Origin: Odoribacter sp. | Lineage (GTDB): Bacteria; Bacteroidota; Bacteroidia; Bacteroidales; Prolixibacteraceae | Reading direction: 5' to 3' | DNA: 64,000 bases | Assembly (NCBI GenBank): GCA_013824715.1 | Contig: PNOH01000013.1 | Span: 37,686 to 101,685, forward strand | In this document: one piece after another, positions 8,124-16,438 of the stretch | Position numbering within the stretch: the first letter of the stretch is position 1 | Layout of the letters: the number at the start of each line of letters is the position of its first letter | Notes under the pieces: model-generated | What the model was told of the DNA's origin: nothing | Database searches by the model: none | The model's input: only the letters and a program-made list of their open reading frames with translations | Made by a program: the position numbers and the translations under genes

Positions 8124-10604
8124 TTATTCTTTCCTTAAAAATAGCCAGATTCCAAATAAAATATTTACCAAAGCAATGGCTTGTACCGATGAAATAATGC
8201 CTAGTTTCGGTACCAGGTAAATGGCAACTACAAACGCGCCAAGCGCTGATCCAAATAAGTCGTAACTGTATGTTTTTCCTGAAATGTCGGCATAACTGCC
8301 AGTCCGGCAAAGGCTTGCCTGAGTGAATTGAAATCCGGTTAATCCGCCAATCAGCACAACGGATAATAAATACAATGAATAGACGACCGCCTGAGGCAAT
8401 TCAGCCATTCCCGAAGAAAATAGAACAAAACTGGTTGCGGCTGCAAAAACGCCAATCATAATTTGGGTAACAGGCAGATAATTCTTTTCCGGTGACTTAA
8501 TGAATGATTTTCCAAAGAAAGATCCGGTCGAAAGACCAAGCATAAAACCTGTAAAGACAAAACTGGTAAGCAGATAAATGTTTCCAAAGAAAACCTGCAA
8601 TCCGAAAAGAAGGAGAATTTCCAGTCCCGTAGCCGAAAATCCAGTCAGGAACATGGCTTTGGAAGGAGCGCTTCCACTAAAAAAAATGAACAGAGTCAGC
8701 GCCCCGGCAACAACTGCCATCAGCCAGTATTTCCCTTTGAACTGACTCAGCCAGTAGGCCAGTTGCTGATGATACGAGACCGGGTTCAGGTTTTCGTTGA
8801 TTTCAGCAACCGGATTTAATGCCGCAAGGATGTTTTCCGCCCGAAGTTTCAGCAACGAATCATCGAGATAATAGGAATTGACATAGCGGTTTTCAATTCC
8901 TTTATCCTGAACTGCCCGGGCAATATTGGAAGTCAGAGGAGCGTCGGATGCCAGGAAATAATTTTTCTCGCCCGGAAGGATAATCACATTCTGAAATATT
9001 TTTTTCAAAGTTGCATACAGGGTTGAATTCAGGTCAACAGCCTCGGTATTCATATAGTTAGGCGGAGCCTGTATTCCAAACGACAATACAGCGCCATGTG
9101 AAAGTTTCTGCTTCAGGAGTTTATAAAATTCCAGCGTGTAAAACCTGTTCGACTGCAGTGTGGAAGGGCCCGGCAGGTTCAGGATAGCAACATCATACGA
9201 ACTGGTGGTTTTGCGAATAAACCGCAGCGGATCGGATGCAAAAACGTTCAGGTTTTCATCTGTCAATTTCCGGAGTGTATCTTTCATAAGGTCGAGCAGC
9301 CATCGGTTGTCTTCCACATAATCAATCGAAACCGTGCCGTATTTCCTGATCTCAGCCAGTTGGCCGGAAAGACCTCCGGAAACAAGTAATACCTTCTCCG
9401 GATGAGGGCGCTGAAGCATGGCAAAATGAACAGCCTCTTCATTCAGCATAAAATTCTCGGAATCGAACAACAGCACATTGTTGTTGTAAACACTCCATAA
9501 GTTTTCGCGCCGGGTAATCACTATATTTCCGTGAGGCGAATCTTTCGAAACCTCAATTTCCTGATTGGGATACACCAGACTTCTGATATTCTTTTCAGGA
9601 TGAAAAAACAGCAGGATGAATGCCGGGATTACGACTACCATAGGCAACCAAATCCATTTTTTCACGGCTTGTTTCAGATTGATCAGGAAAAGAACCGAAC
9701 CATTTAAGATAGCCAGAACCAAAAGGCTTTCGATGGACGAAAAAACAAAAATAAAAAGCAATCCGCTGAGCAAACCCCCTGCCATGCTGCCAACCGACTC
9801 AAACCCATAAACCGGGCCGGTTTCGTTTTGGTTCCTGATTTCAGAATAACAGTTGGCTATGAAAGTAAATAGGAATCCGCTCACCAGGCAAAACGGGATC
9901 AACAGCAACAGCGAAGCAAAAAAGATTTGAAACACACTGATCATTGCCCCGATGGGGAAGACCATATTTTTGAGGAAATTGATGAGGAATGAGGTAACGA
10001 AAGGCATAATTGAAAGGATAAGAAGGCTGGAAACGATAACGGGATATGCTTTTTTTATTCGCAGCGGAAACTTCCCAAGGTATGCGCCGAGCCCTGTCAG
10101 AACCATCCAGTTGGCAAGCATCAGCCCGATGACCAGTTCGTTGCCGTTAAAAACTGACAGGAACTCGCGCAGCAAAATAATTTGAGTGATAATGGAAGTG
10201 CTTCCCAAAAGAAATGCTGATATCTTTAAGAATCTTGTATCCAAATTTTTTGTCCTTGCAACTGTTAGCCGCGCTTCTTTTCTTTTTTGGCTTTTTAAAA
10301 GGTGAAGATAGTAACCCAGGTGCCACCAGAAATGAAAAAAACCTATGACAGCCATACCGATACCAAACCCAACATGGTAGCCAACCAATTGATCGTAAAA
10401 AGGAATCACCAGTTTGTAATTAGTTTTTACGACCATCAGCAGTCCTATTAATGCGGTTATGAGGAAGGAGGTCAGCAACAAAACATTCCAGAATTTCCGG
10501 TGGTTTGCCTTGCTTACCAATCCCATTCGCAAAAAAGCGAATGACAGCGAGTAAAACAGAATGACCAGAATACTGATCGGAAAAAGAGGATATGCGGTGT
10601 TCAT
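8124..10604 (-). CDS. Large membrane protein with spermidine-synthase-like (Rossmann) domain
   Basis: An 826-residue polytopic inner-membrane protein. The N-terminal part (1-120) has about four hydrophobic helices with a His-rich stretch (FFHFWWHLGYYLHLL). Residues about 130-350 resemble the N-terminal transporter-like half of fused MFS/spermidine synthases (LREFLSVFNGNELVIGLMLA). A soluble Rossmann-type domain follows around 370-590 (VLLVSGGLSGQLAEI...DYVEDN). Further membrane helices form the C-terminus. The spermidine synthase catalytic Asp motif reads AILNLPGPST instead of an Asp-rich site, so true polyamine synthase activity is doubtful. It sits between the two AmmeMemoRadiSam genes with a 75-bp gap to amrS, suggesting a functional tie. 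Confidence 0.8.
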   Translation of the reverse strand: MNTAYPLFPISILVILFYSLSFAFLRMGLVSKANHRKFWNVLLLTSFLITALIGLLMVVKTNYKLVIPFYDQLVGYHVGFGIGMAVIGFFHFWWHLGYYLHLLKSQKRKEARLTVARTKNLDTRFLKISAFLLGSTSIITQIILLREFLSVFNGNELVIGLMLANWMVLTGLGAYLGKFPLRIKKAYPVIVSSLLILSIMPFVTSFLINFLKNMVFPIGAMISVFQIFFASLLLLIPFCLVSGFLFTFIANCYSEIRNQNETGPVYGFESVGSMAGGLLSGLLFIFVFSSIESLLVLAILNGSVLFLINLKQAVKKWIWLPMVVVIPAFILLFFHPEKNIRSLVYPNQEIEVSKDSPHGNIVITRRENLWSVYNNNVLLFDSENFMLNEEAVHFAMLQRPHPEKVLLVSGGLSGQLAEIRKYGTVSIDYVEDNRWLLDLMKDTLRKLTDENLNVFASDPLRFIRKTTSSYDVAILNLPGPSTLQSNRFYTLEFYKLLKQKLSHGAVLSFGIQAPPNYMNTEAVDLNSTLYATLKKIFQNVIILPGEKNYFLASDAPLTSNIARAVQDKGIENRYVNSYYLDDSLLKLRAENILAALNPVAEINENLNPVSYHQQLAYWLSQFKGKYWLMAVVAGALTLFIFFSGSAPSKAMFLTGFSATGLEILLLFGLQVFFGNIYLLTSFVFTGFMLGLSTGSFFGKSFIKSPEKNYLPVTQIMIGVFAAATSFVLFSSGMAELPQAVVYSLYLLSVVLIGGLTGFQFTQASLCRTGSYADISGKTYSYDLFGSALGAFVVAIYLVPKLGIISSVQAIALVNILFGIWLFLRKE

Positions 10605-10612
10605 CCGGGAAG

Positions 10613-10690
10613 GGTTTCTGTTGTTTCTGTTGTTTCTGTTGTTTCTTTTGTTTCTATTGTTTGAAAAGTTTCTATTGTTTCTATTGTTTG
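10613..10690 (-). repeat. 9-bp tandem repeats (TTGTTTCTG/TTGTTTCTA)
   Basis: Plus-strand units of TTGTTTCTG, TTGTTTCTT and TTGTTTCTA are repeated about seven times with one interruption (GAAAAG). The array begins just upstream of the membrane-protein start and runs into the last codons of the four-helix-bundle gene, whose TAG stop lies inside a repeat unit. A matching array occurs at 11100-11136. Confidence 0.85.
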
Positions 10691-11088
10691 GGGTCGGGGG
10701 ATTTGAATTTGTTGCCTTTGATTTCAGAGTTCTTAAGGTAAGTCATCAGGTTTGAGATTTTGCGACCTAAATCAATGGTTTTTTGTGACTGCAGTTCAAA
10801 TTGTTCGGTTGTAATATAGTTTCGGTCGAGCGCACGGTAAAGCTGTGACCGGCATTCACCACAGGAAGCTTTGGCGATGGAAAGAAATTGGGAAAACTCC
10901 TTGTTCCCATCCCGTTCAAAACCTTCGGCAATGTTGTCCATCACCGATCCACTAGAATTATTAATCTGATTTTTCAAGCCAAAATCTTTCGAAAAGGCCT
11001 CCCGCAGGGTCAATACAAAAATATCCTGACAAAGCTCCATCGCCAGTTTCCATACTTCCAAATCCTCAAATTTTTTGATTGTGCTCAT
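10681..11088 (-). CDS. Four-helix-bundle protein (23S rRNA intervening-sequence/bAvd-like family)
   Basis: Small (135 aa) all-helical protein of the family annotated as four helix bundle or S23 ribosomal intervening-sequence protein. The opening [20 protein letters not shown] is the typical signature, and [20 protein letters not shown] and [13 protein letters not shown] are the other conserved blocks. Family members include the Avd accessory proteins of diversity-generating retroelements, but no reverse transcriptase or variable repeat is present nearby, so that role is not supported. The gene is flanked by arrays of the same 9-bp repeat and interrupts the AmmeMemoRadiSam gene order, which suggests an inserted cassette. 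Cellular function is unknown. Confidence 0.85.
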   Translation of the reverse strand: MSTIKKFEDLEVWKLAMELCQDIFVLTLREAFSKDFGLKNQINNSSGSVMDNIAEGFERDGNKEFSQFLSIAKASCGECRSQLYRALDRNYITTEQFELQSQKTIDLGRKISNLMTYLKNSEIKGNKFKSPDPKQ

Positions 11089-11099
11089 GTTTTAAAATT

Positions 11100-11136
11100 T
11101 TGTTTCTATTGTTTCTATTGTTTCTATTGTTATTGC
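11100..11136 (-). repeat. 9-bp tandem repeats (TTGTTTCTA), second array
   Basis: Three complete TTGTTTCTA units and a partial one lie just upstream of the four-helix-bundle start, matching the array at its 3' end in the same orientation. They bracket the gene as direct repeats. Confidence 0.85.
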
Positions 11137-11220
11137 TACGGTCAGTGCTGTTGTTTTTGTTTTCTGGGTTGGCTTGTGTTGACACCTCAATCCGTCCAGA
11201 CCTCCTTTCTACAAGGTGAA

Positions 11221-11260
11221 CAGCAGAAACAACAGAAACTTTTTAAACAACAGAAACTAT
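11221..11260 (+). repeat. Same 9-bp repeat in opposite orientation
   Basis: CAGAAACAACAGAAAC and a further CAACAGAAACTA are the reverse complement of the TTGTTTCTG array. The segment abuts the 3' end of the Memo-AMMECR1 gene, giving an inverted repeat relation with the array at 11100-11136. Confidence 0.75.
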
Positions 11261-12756
11261 TCTTCCTCTTCTTGGAACACCAGCGCTTCGAAGGTGAACA
11301 GTTCGGCTGTTTTCCAGCCGTTCCAGCCGATTCCGGCCTTATCTTCGGCACAATGCCCCAGAAATTCTTCCTTGCTCCAGCCTGTTGATGTGGCAACCTG
11401 AGGCAAAAATGTACCCATTGATTTTCCTTGCTTCATGTATATACCTTGTTTCCCCAATTCGAATTCGTCAATTGATTTGATCCGTTTCAAAGGTGTCAGC
11501 ACCGAAATTTCAATGTGCAACTGGTTAATCTCATTCTCCAGAACTTTGTCGAAGCGATAATCCCTGGTAGCAGAAGCCACGGCCACTGACTGTACCACCT
11601 TCCAGAGTGGCTGGTTTGGCTCAAAACGGCCGATACAACCCCGCAAAATGTGATTTTTGCTAAGTGTGACAAATGCACCACACGGGGTTTTTACACTAAC
11701 ACGCAGGTTGGAAGTATCAACTTTAGGAGTAGTTCCTTTTTTGATATATTCTGTAATGGTTTCCCGGGCAAGTATTAGCAGGTACTTTTTATCCTCGCTG
11801 CTGATCGAAAATTGATTGGGCTCATAGTGTGCTTTTCCCTCGTAAAATGAAATGGCATAATATCCAACTACACGGTCCTTTCCACCATACGACGAGTCGC
11901 CGGAGTTTTTATACTGAATCAAATCAACTGAAATGCCTCTTATTTGTTCGGTCATGTTGAGCAAGGTCAGCACCGAACTCCATCCGCACAAACTGGTTAC
12001 CAAACCCGGAATGTTTTTCTTTTCGTTGCTATCCAGTGCGGCAATCAGCTTCGGGGCCTTATTGCTTTGAATGGCCTCAGCAGTTGTCTGGTCAGCTTTT
12101 CGTGCGTCTTCATATTCAGGGTAATGCGAAAAATCACTGCTGATCACAAAAAGGTTTTTTTTATTCAGGTATGGTCTAAAAACCTCGGCCAGTTTTTGGG
12201 CCGTTTCAACTGTTGCTGACCCAATGATGACTGGCACAATCTTAAAATCCGTTTTCAGGTGAACCTGCAAAAATGGCAATTGTACCTCGATGCTGTGCTC
12301 ATTTTTGTGAGGTTCGGGATAGTCCTTCAGGATTTTATTTTCTGCAACCAGCTTTTTTGCAAAATCCACATCAACAGGAACAATGCCAAGCGGTGTTTCG
12401 TAATTTCCGGAACAATAAACCGAAGCGCCGTTGAATGAGGTGGTGTGGCTCGAACCAATGACAAAAATCCGCTCAAATTTGAGGTTGGGATCAATTTGGT
12501 TAAAAGCCGAAGCCGCTACTTCACCGCTAAAAACATAACCGGCATGAGGAACTACAATGGCCAGCGGAGAATTTCCTGACTTTCTTTTCATGGCCTTTGA
12601 AAAAAACACCTGCAACTGGGCTTTTAATTCGGCCGGTTTATCGGTATAAAATCGGCCGGCGGCATAAGGTTTTCGGTTTTGAAGTGTTTCCATAGCTAAA
12701 CTTTTTGCACAAATTAAACTTACCAAAACCACGGTAATGAAGTGTTTCGCTTGCAT
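11257..12756 (-). CDS. Memo-AMMECR1 fusion (AmmeMemoRadiSam proteins B and A)
   Basis: A 499-residue fusion with an N-terminal signal or anchor (residues 1-21). The Memo domain (about 28-310) keeps the metal-site residues of the family: His71 (VVPHAGYVFSG), His104 (GSSHTTSF), His211 (SSDFSHYPEY) and Cys257 (LCGWSS), equivalent to the three His and one Cys of human MEMO1. The AMMECR1 domain (about 325-499) carries the signature LRGCIG (371-376). Memo proteins share the fold of LigB-type nonheme iron dioxygenases; the reaction of the bacterial trio is not established. The fusion of A and B and the nearby radical SAM gene argue that the three act on one pathway, probably at or outside the inner membrane because of the N-terminal signals. 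Confidence 0.9.
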   Translation of the reverse strand: MQAKHFITVVLVSLICAKSLAMETLQNRKPYAAGRFYTDKPAELKAQLQVFFSKAMKRKSGNSPLAIVVPHAGYVFSGEVAASAFNQIDPNLKFERIFVIGSSHTTSFNGASVYCSGNYETPLGIVPVDVDFAKKLVAENKILKDYPEPHKNEHSIEVQLPFLQVHLKTDFKIVPVIIGSATVETAQKLAEVFRPYLNKKNLFVISSDFSHYPEYEDARKADQTTAEAIQSNKAPKLIAALDSNEKKNIPGLVTSLCGWSSVLTLLNMTEQIRGISVDLIQYKNSGDSSYGGKDRVVGYYAISFYEGKAHYEPNQFSISSEDKKYLLILARETITEYIKKGTTPKVDTSNLRVSVKTPCGAFVTLSKNHILRGCIGRFEPNQPLWKVVQSVAVASATRDYRFDKVLENEINQLHIEISVLTPLKRIKSIDEFELGKQGIYMKQGKSMGTFLPQVATSTGWSKEEFLGHCAEDKAGIGWNGWKTAELFTFEALVFQEEEE

Positions 12757-12884
12757 GGCTAAAGGTTTAAAGGAATAAAGTTACTACATATTTGAAGGAA
12801 TCGAACTGTCGGGCGTTTGTTTATGAGCCGCTACAAAACTATGGCCGCATTGTATTACTTTTACGAAGTTCAAAAAGATACACT

Positions 12885-15083
12885 GTGAGCCAAAAAATTT
12901 TGCTGATCACTCCGCCGTTTACGCAACTGAACACACCCTATCCGGCAACGGCTTACCTGAAAGGATTTTTAAATACCCAAACTATTTCTTCCTATCAGTG
13001 CGATCTGGGTATCGTAACTATTCTGGCTTTGTTTTCTTCAGAAGGATTGAAATCGCTTTTCTCGGAACTCGCAACACGAAACCCGCAACTAACAGATAAC
13101 ACCCGGCGCATCTACAATCTTCGCGCAAGCTACATCCAGACCATTGATCAGGTCATTGCCTTTTTGCAGGAGAAGAATGTTGTATTGGCTCATGTGATTT
13201 GCGAAGGAAATTATTTGCCCCAAGCTTCAAGGTTTGCCCAAACGGAAGATATGGAATGGGCATTCGGAACGATGGGAACCCGCGACAAAGCCAAGCACCT
13301 GGCCACGCTTTACCTCGAAGATTTATCGGATCTGATAGTGGAAGCCGTTGATCCGCATTTTGGGTTTAGCCGCTATGCCGAACGACTGGGCCGGTCAGCG
13401 GCAACCTTCGATGAATTGAATGCTGCATTAAATTCACCGGAAAGTTTTATCGATCGGCTTATGTTGAAACTGCTTCAGGAGAAAATTGAACTCTGCAAAC
13501 CTACCCTGGTGGCCTTTTCAGTTCCATTCCCCGGAAATTTGTACAGCGCATTTAAATGCGGACAATACATAAAAAAGAATTTTCCTGAACTGAAAATTGT
13601 GATGGGCGGTGGTTTTCCAAATACTGAATTGCGTTCATTGACTGATCCGCGGGTTTTTGATTATTTCGATTTTATTACCCTCGACGATGGCGAAACTCCT
13701 TTGCTGAACCTGATTGAATACCTCGACGGAAACCGCACCAAAGCAGAACTGAAAAGAACTTTTGCGTTGGAAAACGGCGAAGTTGTTTACCTGAATGGCT
13801 CAACACAAGCCGACTTTTCACAGTTCGAAGCCGGAACTCCGGATTATTCCGATTTTCGACTGGACAGCTACCTTTCGGTAATTGAAATTGTGAACCCGAT
13901 GCACCGCCTCTGGAGCGATGGCCGCTGGAACAAACTCACGCTGGCCCATGGTTGTTACTGGGGAAGATGTACGTTTTGCGATACTTCGCTCGATTACATC
14001 CGCCGATATGAACCCAACACCGTGCAGGTTTTGTGCAACCGAATCGAAGAAATGATCAGCCAGACCGGGCAAATCGGCTTTCATTTTGTGGATGAAGCTG
14101 CACCGCCAGCTCTCATGCGCGCTTTGGCATTGGAAATCATTCGCCGGAAACTTACCGTGGTTTGGTGGACAAACATCCGCTTCGAAAAAAGCTTTACTTA
14201 CGACCTGTGTTTACTCCTCAAAGAATCCGGCTGTATCGCGGTTTCCGGAGGTCTGGAAGTGGCCTCCGACCGACTGTTGGGCATGATCAATAAAGGTGTG
14301 AGCGTGGCTAAAGTTGCTAAAGTGACCGACAATTTCACCAGGGCCGGAATCATGGTTCACGCTTACCTGATGTATGGATTCCCGACTCAAACGGCCCAGG
14401 AAACCATCGATTCGCTGGAAGTGGTGCGGCAGTTGTTCGAAGCAGGAGTGATTCAGTCCGGTTTCTGGCATCAGTTTGCCATGACTGCCCACAGTCCGGT
14501 TGGTCTGAATCCGTCTCAGTTTAAGGTGATAATTGAAAATGAAAAATCCGGAACATTTGCCAACAATGATTTGATTCACAGCGATGCAACCGGAGCAAAT
14601 CATGAACTTTTCAGTGAAGGGTTAAAAAAATCGCTGTTCAATTACATGCATGGCATTTGTTTTGATTTTCCGCTTCAGGATTGGTTCGATTTTAAAGTAC
14701 CCAAAACGACTGCTGCTCCGAACTACATTCAGGAAGCCATTGATCAGCAGGAATATGAACCGGCCAGTCCGAATGCTAAAATCGTTTGGCTGGGTGGAAT
14801 TCCATTGATCCGAATCTATACCAGAAAAAAGAAAAACAAATCATTTGAAATGGCTGAACTCACCTTCCCAAACAAAAAAAAGGATTTGGTGATTCAGTTG
14901 AAACAGCAGGAAGGGAAATGGTTATTTGCACAAATTCCTGAACTTTCAGTAGATAATTCAATCCAAATTACCTTTGGTGAACTCGAAAAAAGCTTCGAAC
15001 AACACACCGGCAACGACTTTGTACTTTTCTGGAATAGCCCGGCGATGAAGGAATTGCGGGAAAATGGGTTGCTGATGTTGTAA
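12885..15083 (+). CDS. B12-binding-domain-type radical SAM protein
   Basis: About 732 residues from the GTG start at 12885, which gives the natural opening SQKILLITPPFTQLNTPYPA typical of this family; an in-frame TTG at 12792 would only add 31 residues of junk. An N-terminal cobalamin-binding-like Rossmann region (KPTLVAFSVPFPGN...KIVMGGGFPNTEL) precedes the radical SAM core with the CX4CX2C site in HGCYWGRCTFCD (about residue 355). The strands (GCIAVSGGLEVASDRLLGMI) and MVHAYLMYGFPTQTAQETI follow. The C-terminal 150 residues are of unclear function. No precursor peptide is adjacent. It is transcribed divergently from the Memo-AMMECR1 gene, and a HicB-like gene follows after 25 bp. Substrate unknown. 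Confidence 0.85.
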   Translation: MSQKILLITPPFTQLNTPYPATAYLKGFLNTQTISSYQCDLGIVTILALFSSEGLKSLFSELATRNPQLTDNTRRIYNLRASYIQTIDQVIAFLQEKNVVLAHVICEGNYLPQASRFAQTEDMEWAFGTMGTRDKAKHLATLYLEDLSDLIVEAVDPHFGFSRYAERLGRSAATFDELNAALNSPESFIDRLMLKLLQEKIELCKPTLVAFSVPFPGNLYSAFKCGQYIKKNFPELKIVMGGGFPNTELRSLTDPRVFDYFDFITLDDGETPLLNLIEYLDGNRTKAELKRTFALENGEVVYLNGSTQADFSQFEAGTPDYSDFRLDSYLSVIEIVNPMHRLWSDGRWNKLTLAHGCYWGRCTFCDTSLDYIRRYEPNTVQVLCNRIEEMISQTGQIGFHFVDEAAPPALMRALALEIIRRKLTVVWWTNIRFEKSFTYDLCLLLKESGCIAVSGGLEVASDRLLGMINKGVSVAKVAKVTDNFTRAGIMVHAYLMYGFPTQTAQETIDSLEVVRQLFEAGVIQSGFWHQFAMTAHSPVGLNPSQFKVIIENEKSGTFANNDLIHSDATGANHELFSEGLKKSLFNYMHGICFDFPLQDWFDFKVPKTTAAPNYIQEAIDQQEYEPASPNAKIVWLGGIPLIRIYTRKKKNKSFEMAELTFPNKKKDLVIQLKQQEGKWLFAQIPELSVDNSIQITFGELEKSFEQHTGNDFVLFWNSPAMKELRENGLLML

Positions 15084-15108
15084 ATGAAATTCAAAACAAA
15101 AAATTAAA

Positions 15109-15450
15109 ATGAAAGATGTATTAACATTCAAAGGTTTTATCGGATCGGTACATTTTAGTACTGATGACCGGGTTTTCTTCGGCAAAATTGAAGGTATAAA
15201 TGATTTGGTCACCTTCGAAGGCACAACCGTTGACGAACTTGAGAATGCATTTAAATCAATGATTGAGGAACACATCAATGATTGTAAAGAAGAAGGGAAA
15301 TCAGTAGAAAAATCTTACAAGGGCAGTTTTAATGTCCGGATTAGCCCGGATTTACACCGTCAAGCAACACAAATTGCCAGTGTTGAGGGAATAACTCTGA
15401 ACCAGCTTGTTCAAAGGGCTATTCAGCGCGAACTCGAAACGGGAAATTAA
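15109..15450 (+). CDS. HicB-like protein with C-terminal ribbon-helix-helix, orphan
   Basis: 113 residues. The N-terminal half (FIGSVHFSTDDRVFFGKIEG...TVDELENAFKSMIEEHI) is the partially degraded RNase H-like HicB fold. The C-terminus (GSFNVRISPDLHRQATQIAS...LNQLVQRAIQREL) is a ribbon-helix-helix DNA-binding segment. HicB proteins are antitoxins and autorepressors of hicAB modules, but no HicA-sized toxin gene (about 60-80 codons) lies on either side. The upstream gene is a radical SAM protein 25 bp away, and the downstream convergent lipid kinase shares its stop region, the two genes overlapping by the four bases TTAA. It may be a solitary regulator or a decayed module. Confidence 0.8.
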   Translation: MKDVLTFKGFIGSVHFSTDDRVFFGKIEGINDLVTFEGTTVDELENAFKSMIEEHINDCKEEGKSVEKSYKGSFNVRISPDLHRQATQIASVEGITLNQLVQRAIQRELETGN

Positions 15451-16397
15451 GATATCAGATCTAAATCATCAAAGGCAAAGGATATACTGCAAGGTAAAAA
15501 GCCAACCGGATCGCCATCAGCTTCCACTTCCACCTGTTGGGGCGATGATAATTGGACCTGTTGGGAATAGTCGAGAGAAAGGTAGTTACTGTTTATAAAG
15601 GGCTTTCCGCTATAAACCTTTCGAAGGAGTGGAACAATGCAAAAGAGATTTAAATTTTGGACGATTAATCTGTAAAATTTCTTTCCCTGGTCAGTGAAAT
15701 GCACCGGGACCTGAATCCCTGAAGCAATATATGGAGTAATCCCAATGGATAAATTGGTTAGTTTGCTCAGGCTAATTTCACGACCATTTTCCTCACAGAT
15801 CACTGGAACAGATTTGAATCGAACCAACAGTCCAACCAATGATAAAAGTGTACCCCAAAAGTCGCCCAATTTGCGTCGGATGCCACCATTGGCCTTACGA
15901 GCCAGCATGGCGCCCAACCCAATATTGGCGCAACAAACAAAATAATGAACTGTTGATTGATGCATAACTTCCATTGATTCAGTCAAATCAGGCGGTTCAA
16001 ACGAGATCATCCCGACCGGAATAGTAATATATTTTCCTTTTAGAATGGAATCAACTGCCTCGTCAATATTTACAGGAATGTCATAGCTTCGGTTAAAATC
16101 CGGACTGGTACCGGTATAAATCACTCCAAATTTAGCTTCCGAAATCCGATGTCCATCATTCGTATAAAAACCGTTTACAACGGCATTTATAGTTCCGTCA
16201 CCTCCGACCGCCACAATGGTTTTGTATCCTTTCAGGTTGGCATCACGCGACAAAAGGGTTGCATGATCCAGATCCAATGTGTTATGGTATTCAAAATCAA
16301 CACCGCTTTGGGTGATCAACTTGATAATCTTGTCGAATGTTTGCCGACTTCGGCCCGAATGTGAGCCGGGATTCATGATCAGGAAAATATCTTTCAT
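15447..16397 (-). CDS. Diacylglycerol/sphingosine kinase-type lipid kinase
   Basis: 316-residue cytosolic or peripheral lipid kinase of the DAGK catalytic family (YegS/DgkB-like). The nucleotide-binding opening DIFLIMNPGSHSGRS (3-17) and the hallmark TIVAVGGDGTINAVVNGF (about 60-77) are intact, and CCANIGLGAMLARKANGG is a later family block. It ends the minus-strand cluster starting at 23503, 41 bp after the alpha-oxoamine synthase gene. In that context the substrate may be the lipid made by the cluster rather than diacylglycerol; this is inference. Its stop overlaps the stop of the convergent hicB-like gene. Confidence 0.88.
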   Translation of the reverse strand: MKDIFLIMNPGSHSGRSRQTFDKIIKLITQSGVDFEYHNTLDLDHATLLSRDANLKGYKTIVAVGGDGTINAVVNGFYTNDGHRISEAKFGVIYTGTSPDFNRSYDIPVNIDEAVDSILKGKYITIPVGMISFEPPDLTESMEVMHQSTVHYFVCCANIGLGAMLARKANGGIRRKLGDFWGTLLSLVGLLVRFKSVPVICEENGREISLSKLTNLSIGITPYIASGIQVPVHFTDQGKKFYRLIVQNLNLFCIVPLLRKVYSGKPFINSNYLSLDYSQQVQLSSPQQVEVEADGDPVGFLPCSISFAFDDLDLIS

Positions 16398-16438
16398 GCA
16401 AAGGATTGTTTATTATTTTGACTGAATATCATCCAAAC

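Noticed and set aside
10681..11088. Diversity-generating retroelement (Avd-type protein)
   Set aside because: No reverse transcriptase, template repeat or variable repeat was found nearby; the flanking 9-bp arrays are simple tandem repeats.
10613..11260. CRISPR array
   Set aside because: Repeat units are 9 bp without spacers, and no cas genes are present.
11216..11401. Small ORFs over the 3' end of the Memo-AMMECR1 gene
   Set aside because: They are shadows of the minus-strand gene and of the 9-bp repeats.
12792..12884. N-terminal extension of the radical SAM protein from a TTG
   Set aside because: The 31 added residues do not look like family sequence, and the GTG at 12885 gives the normal opening.
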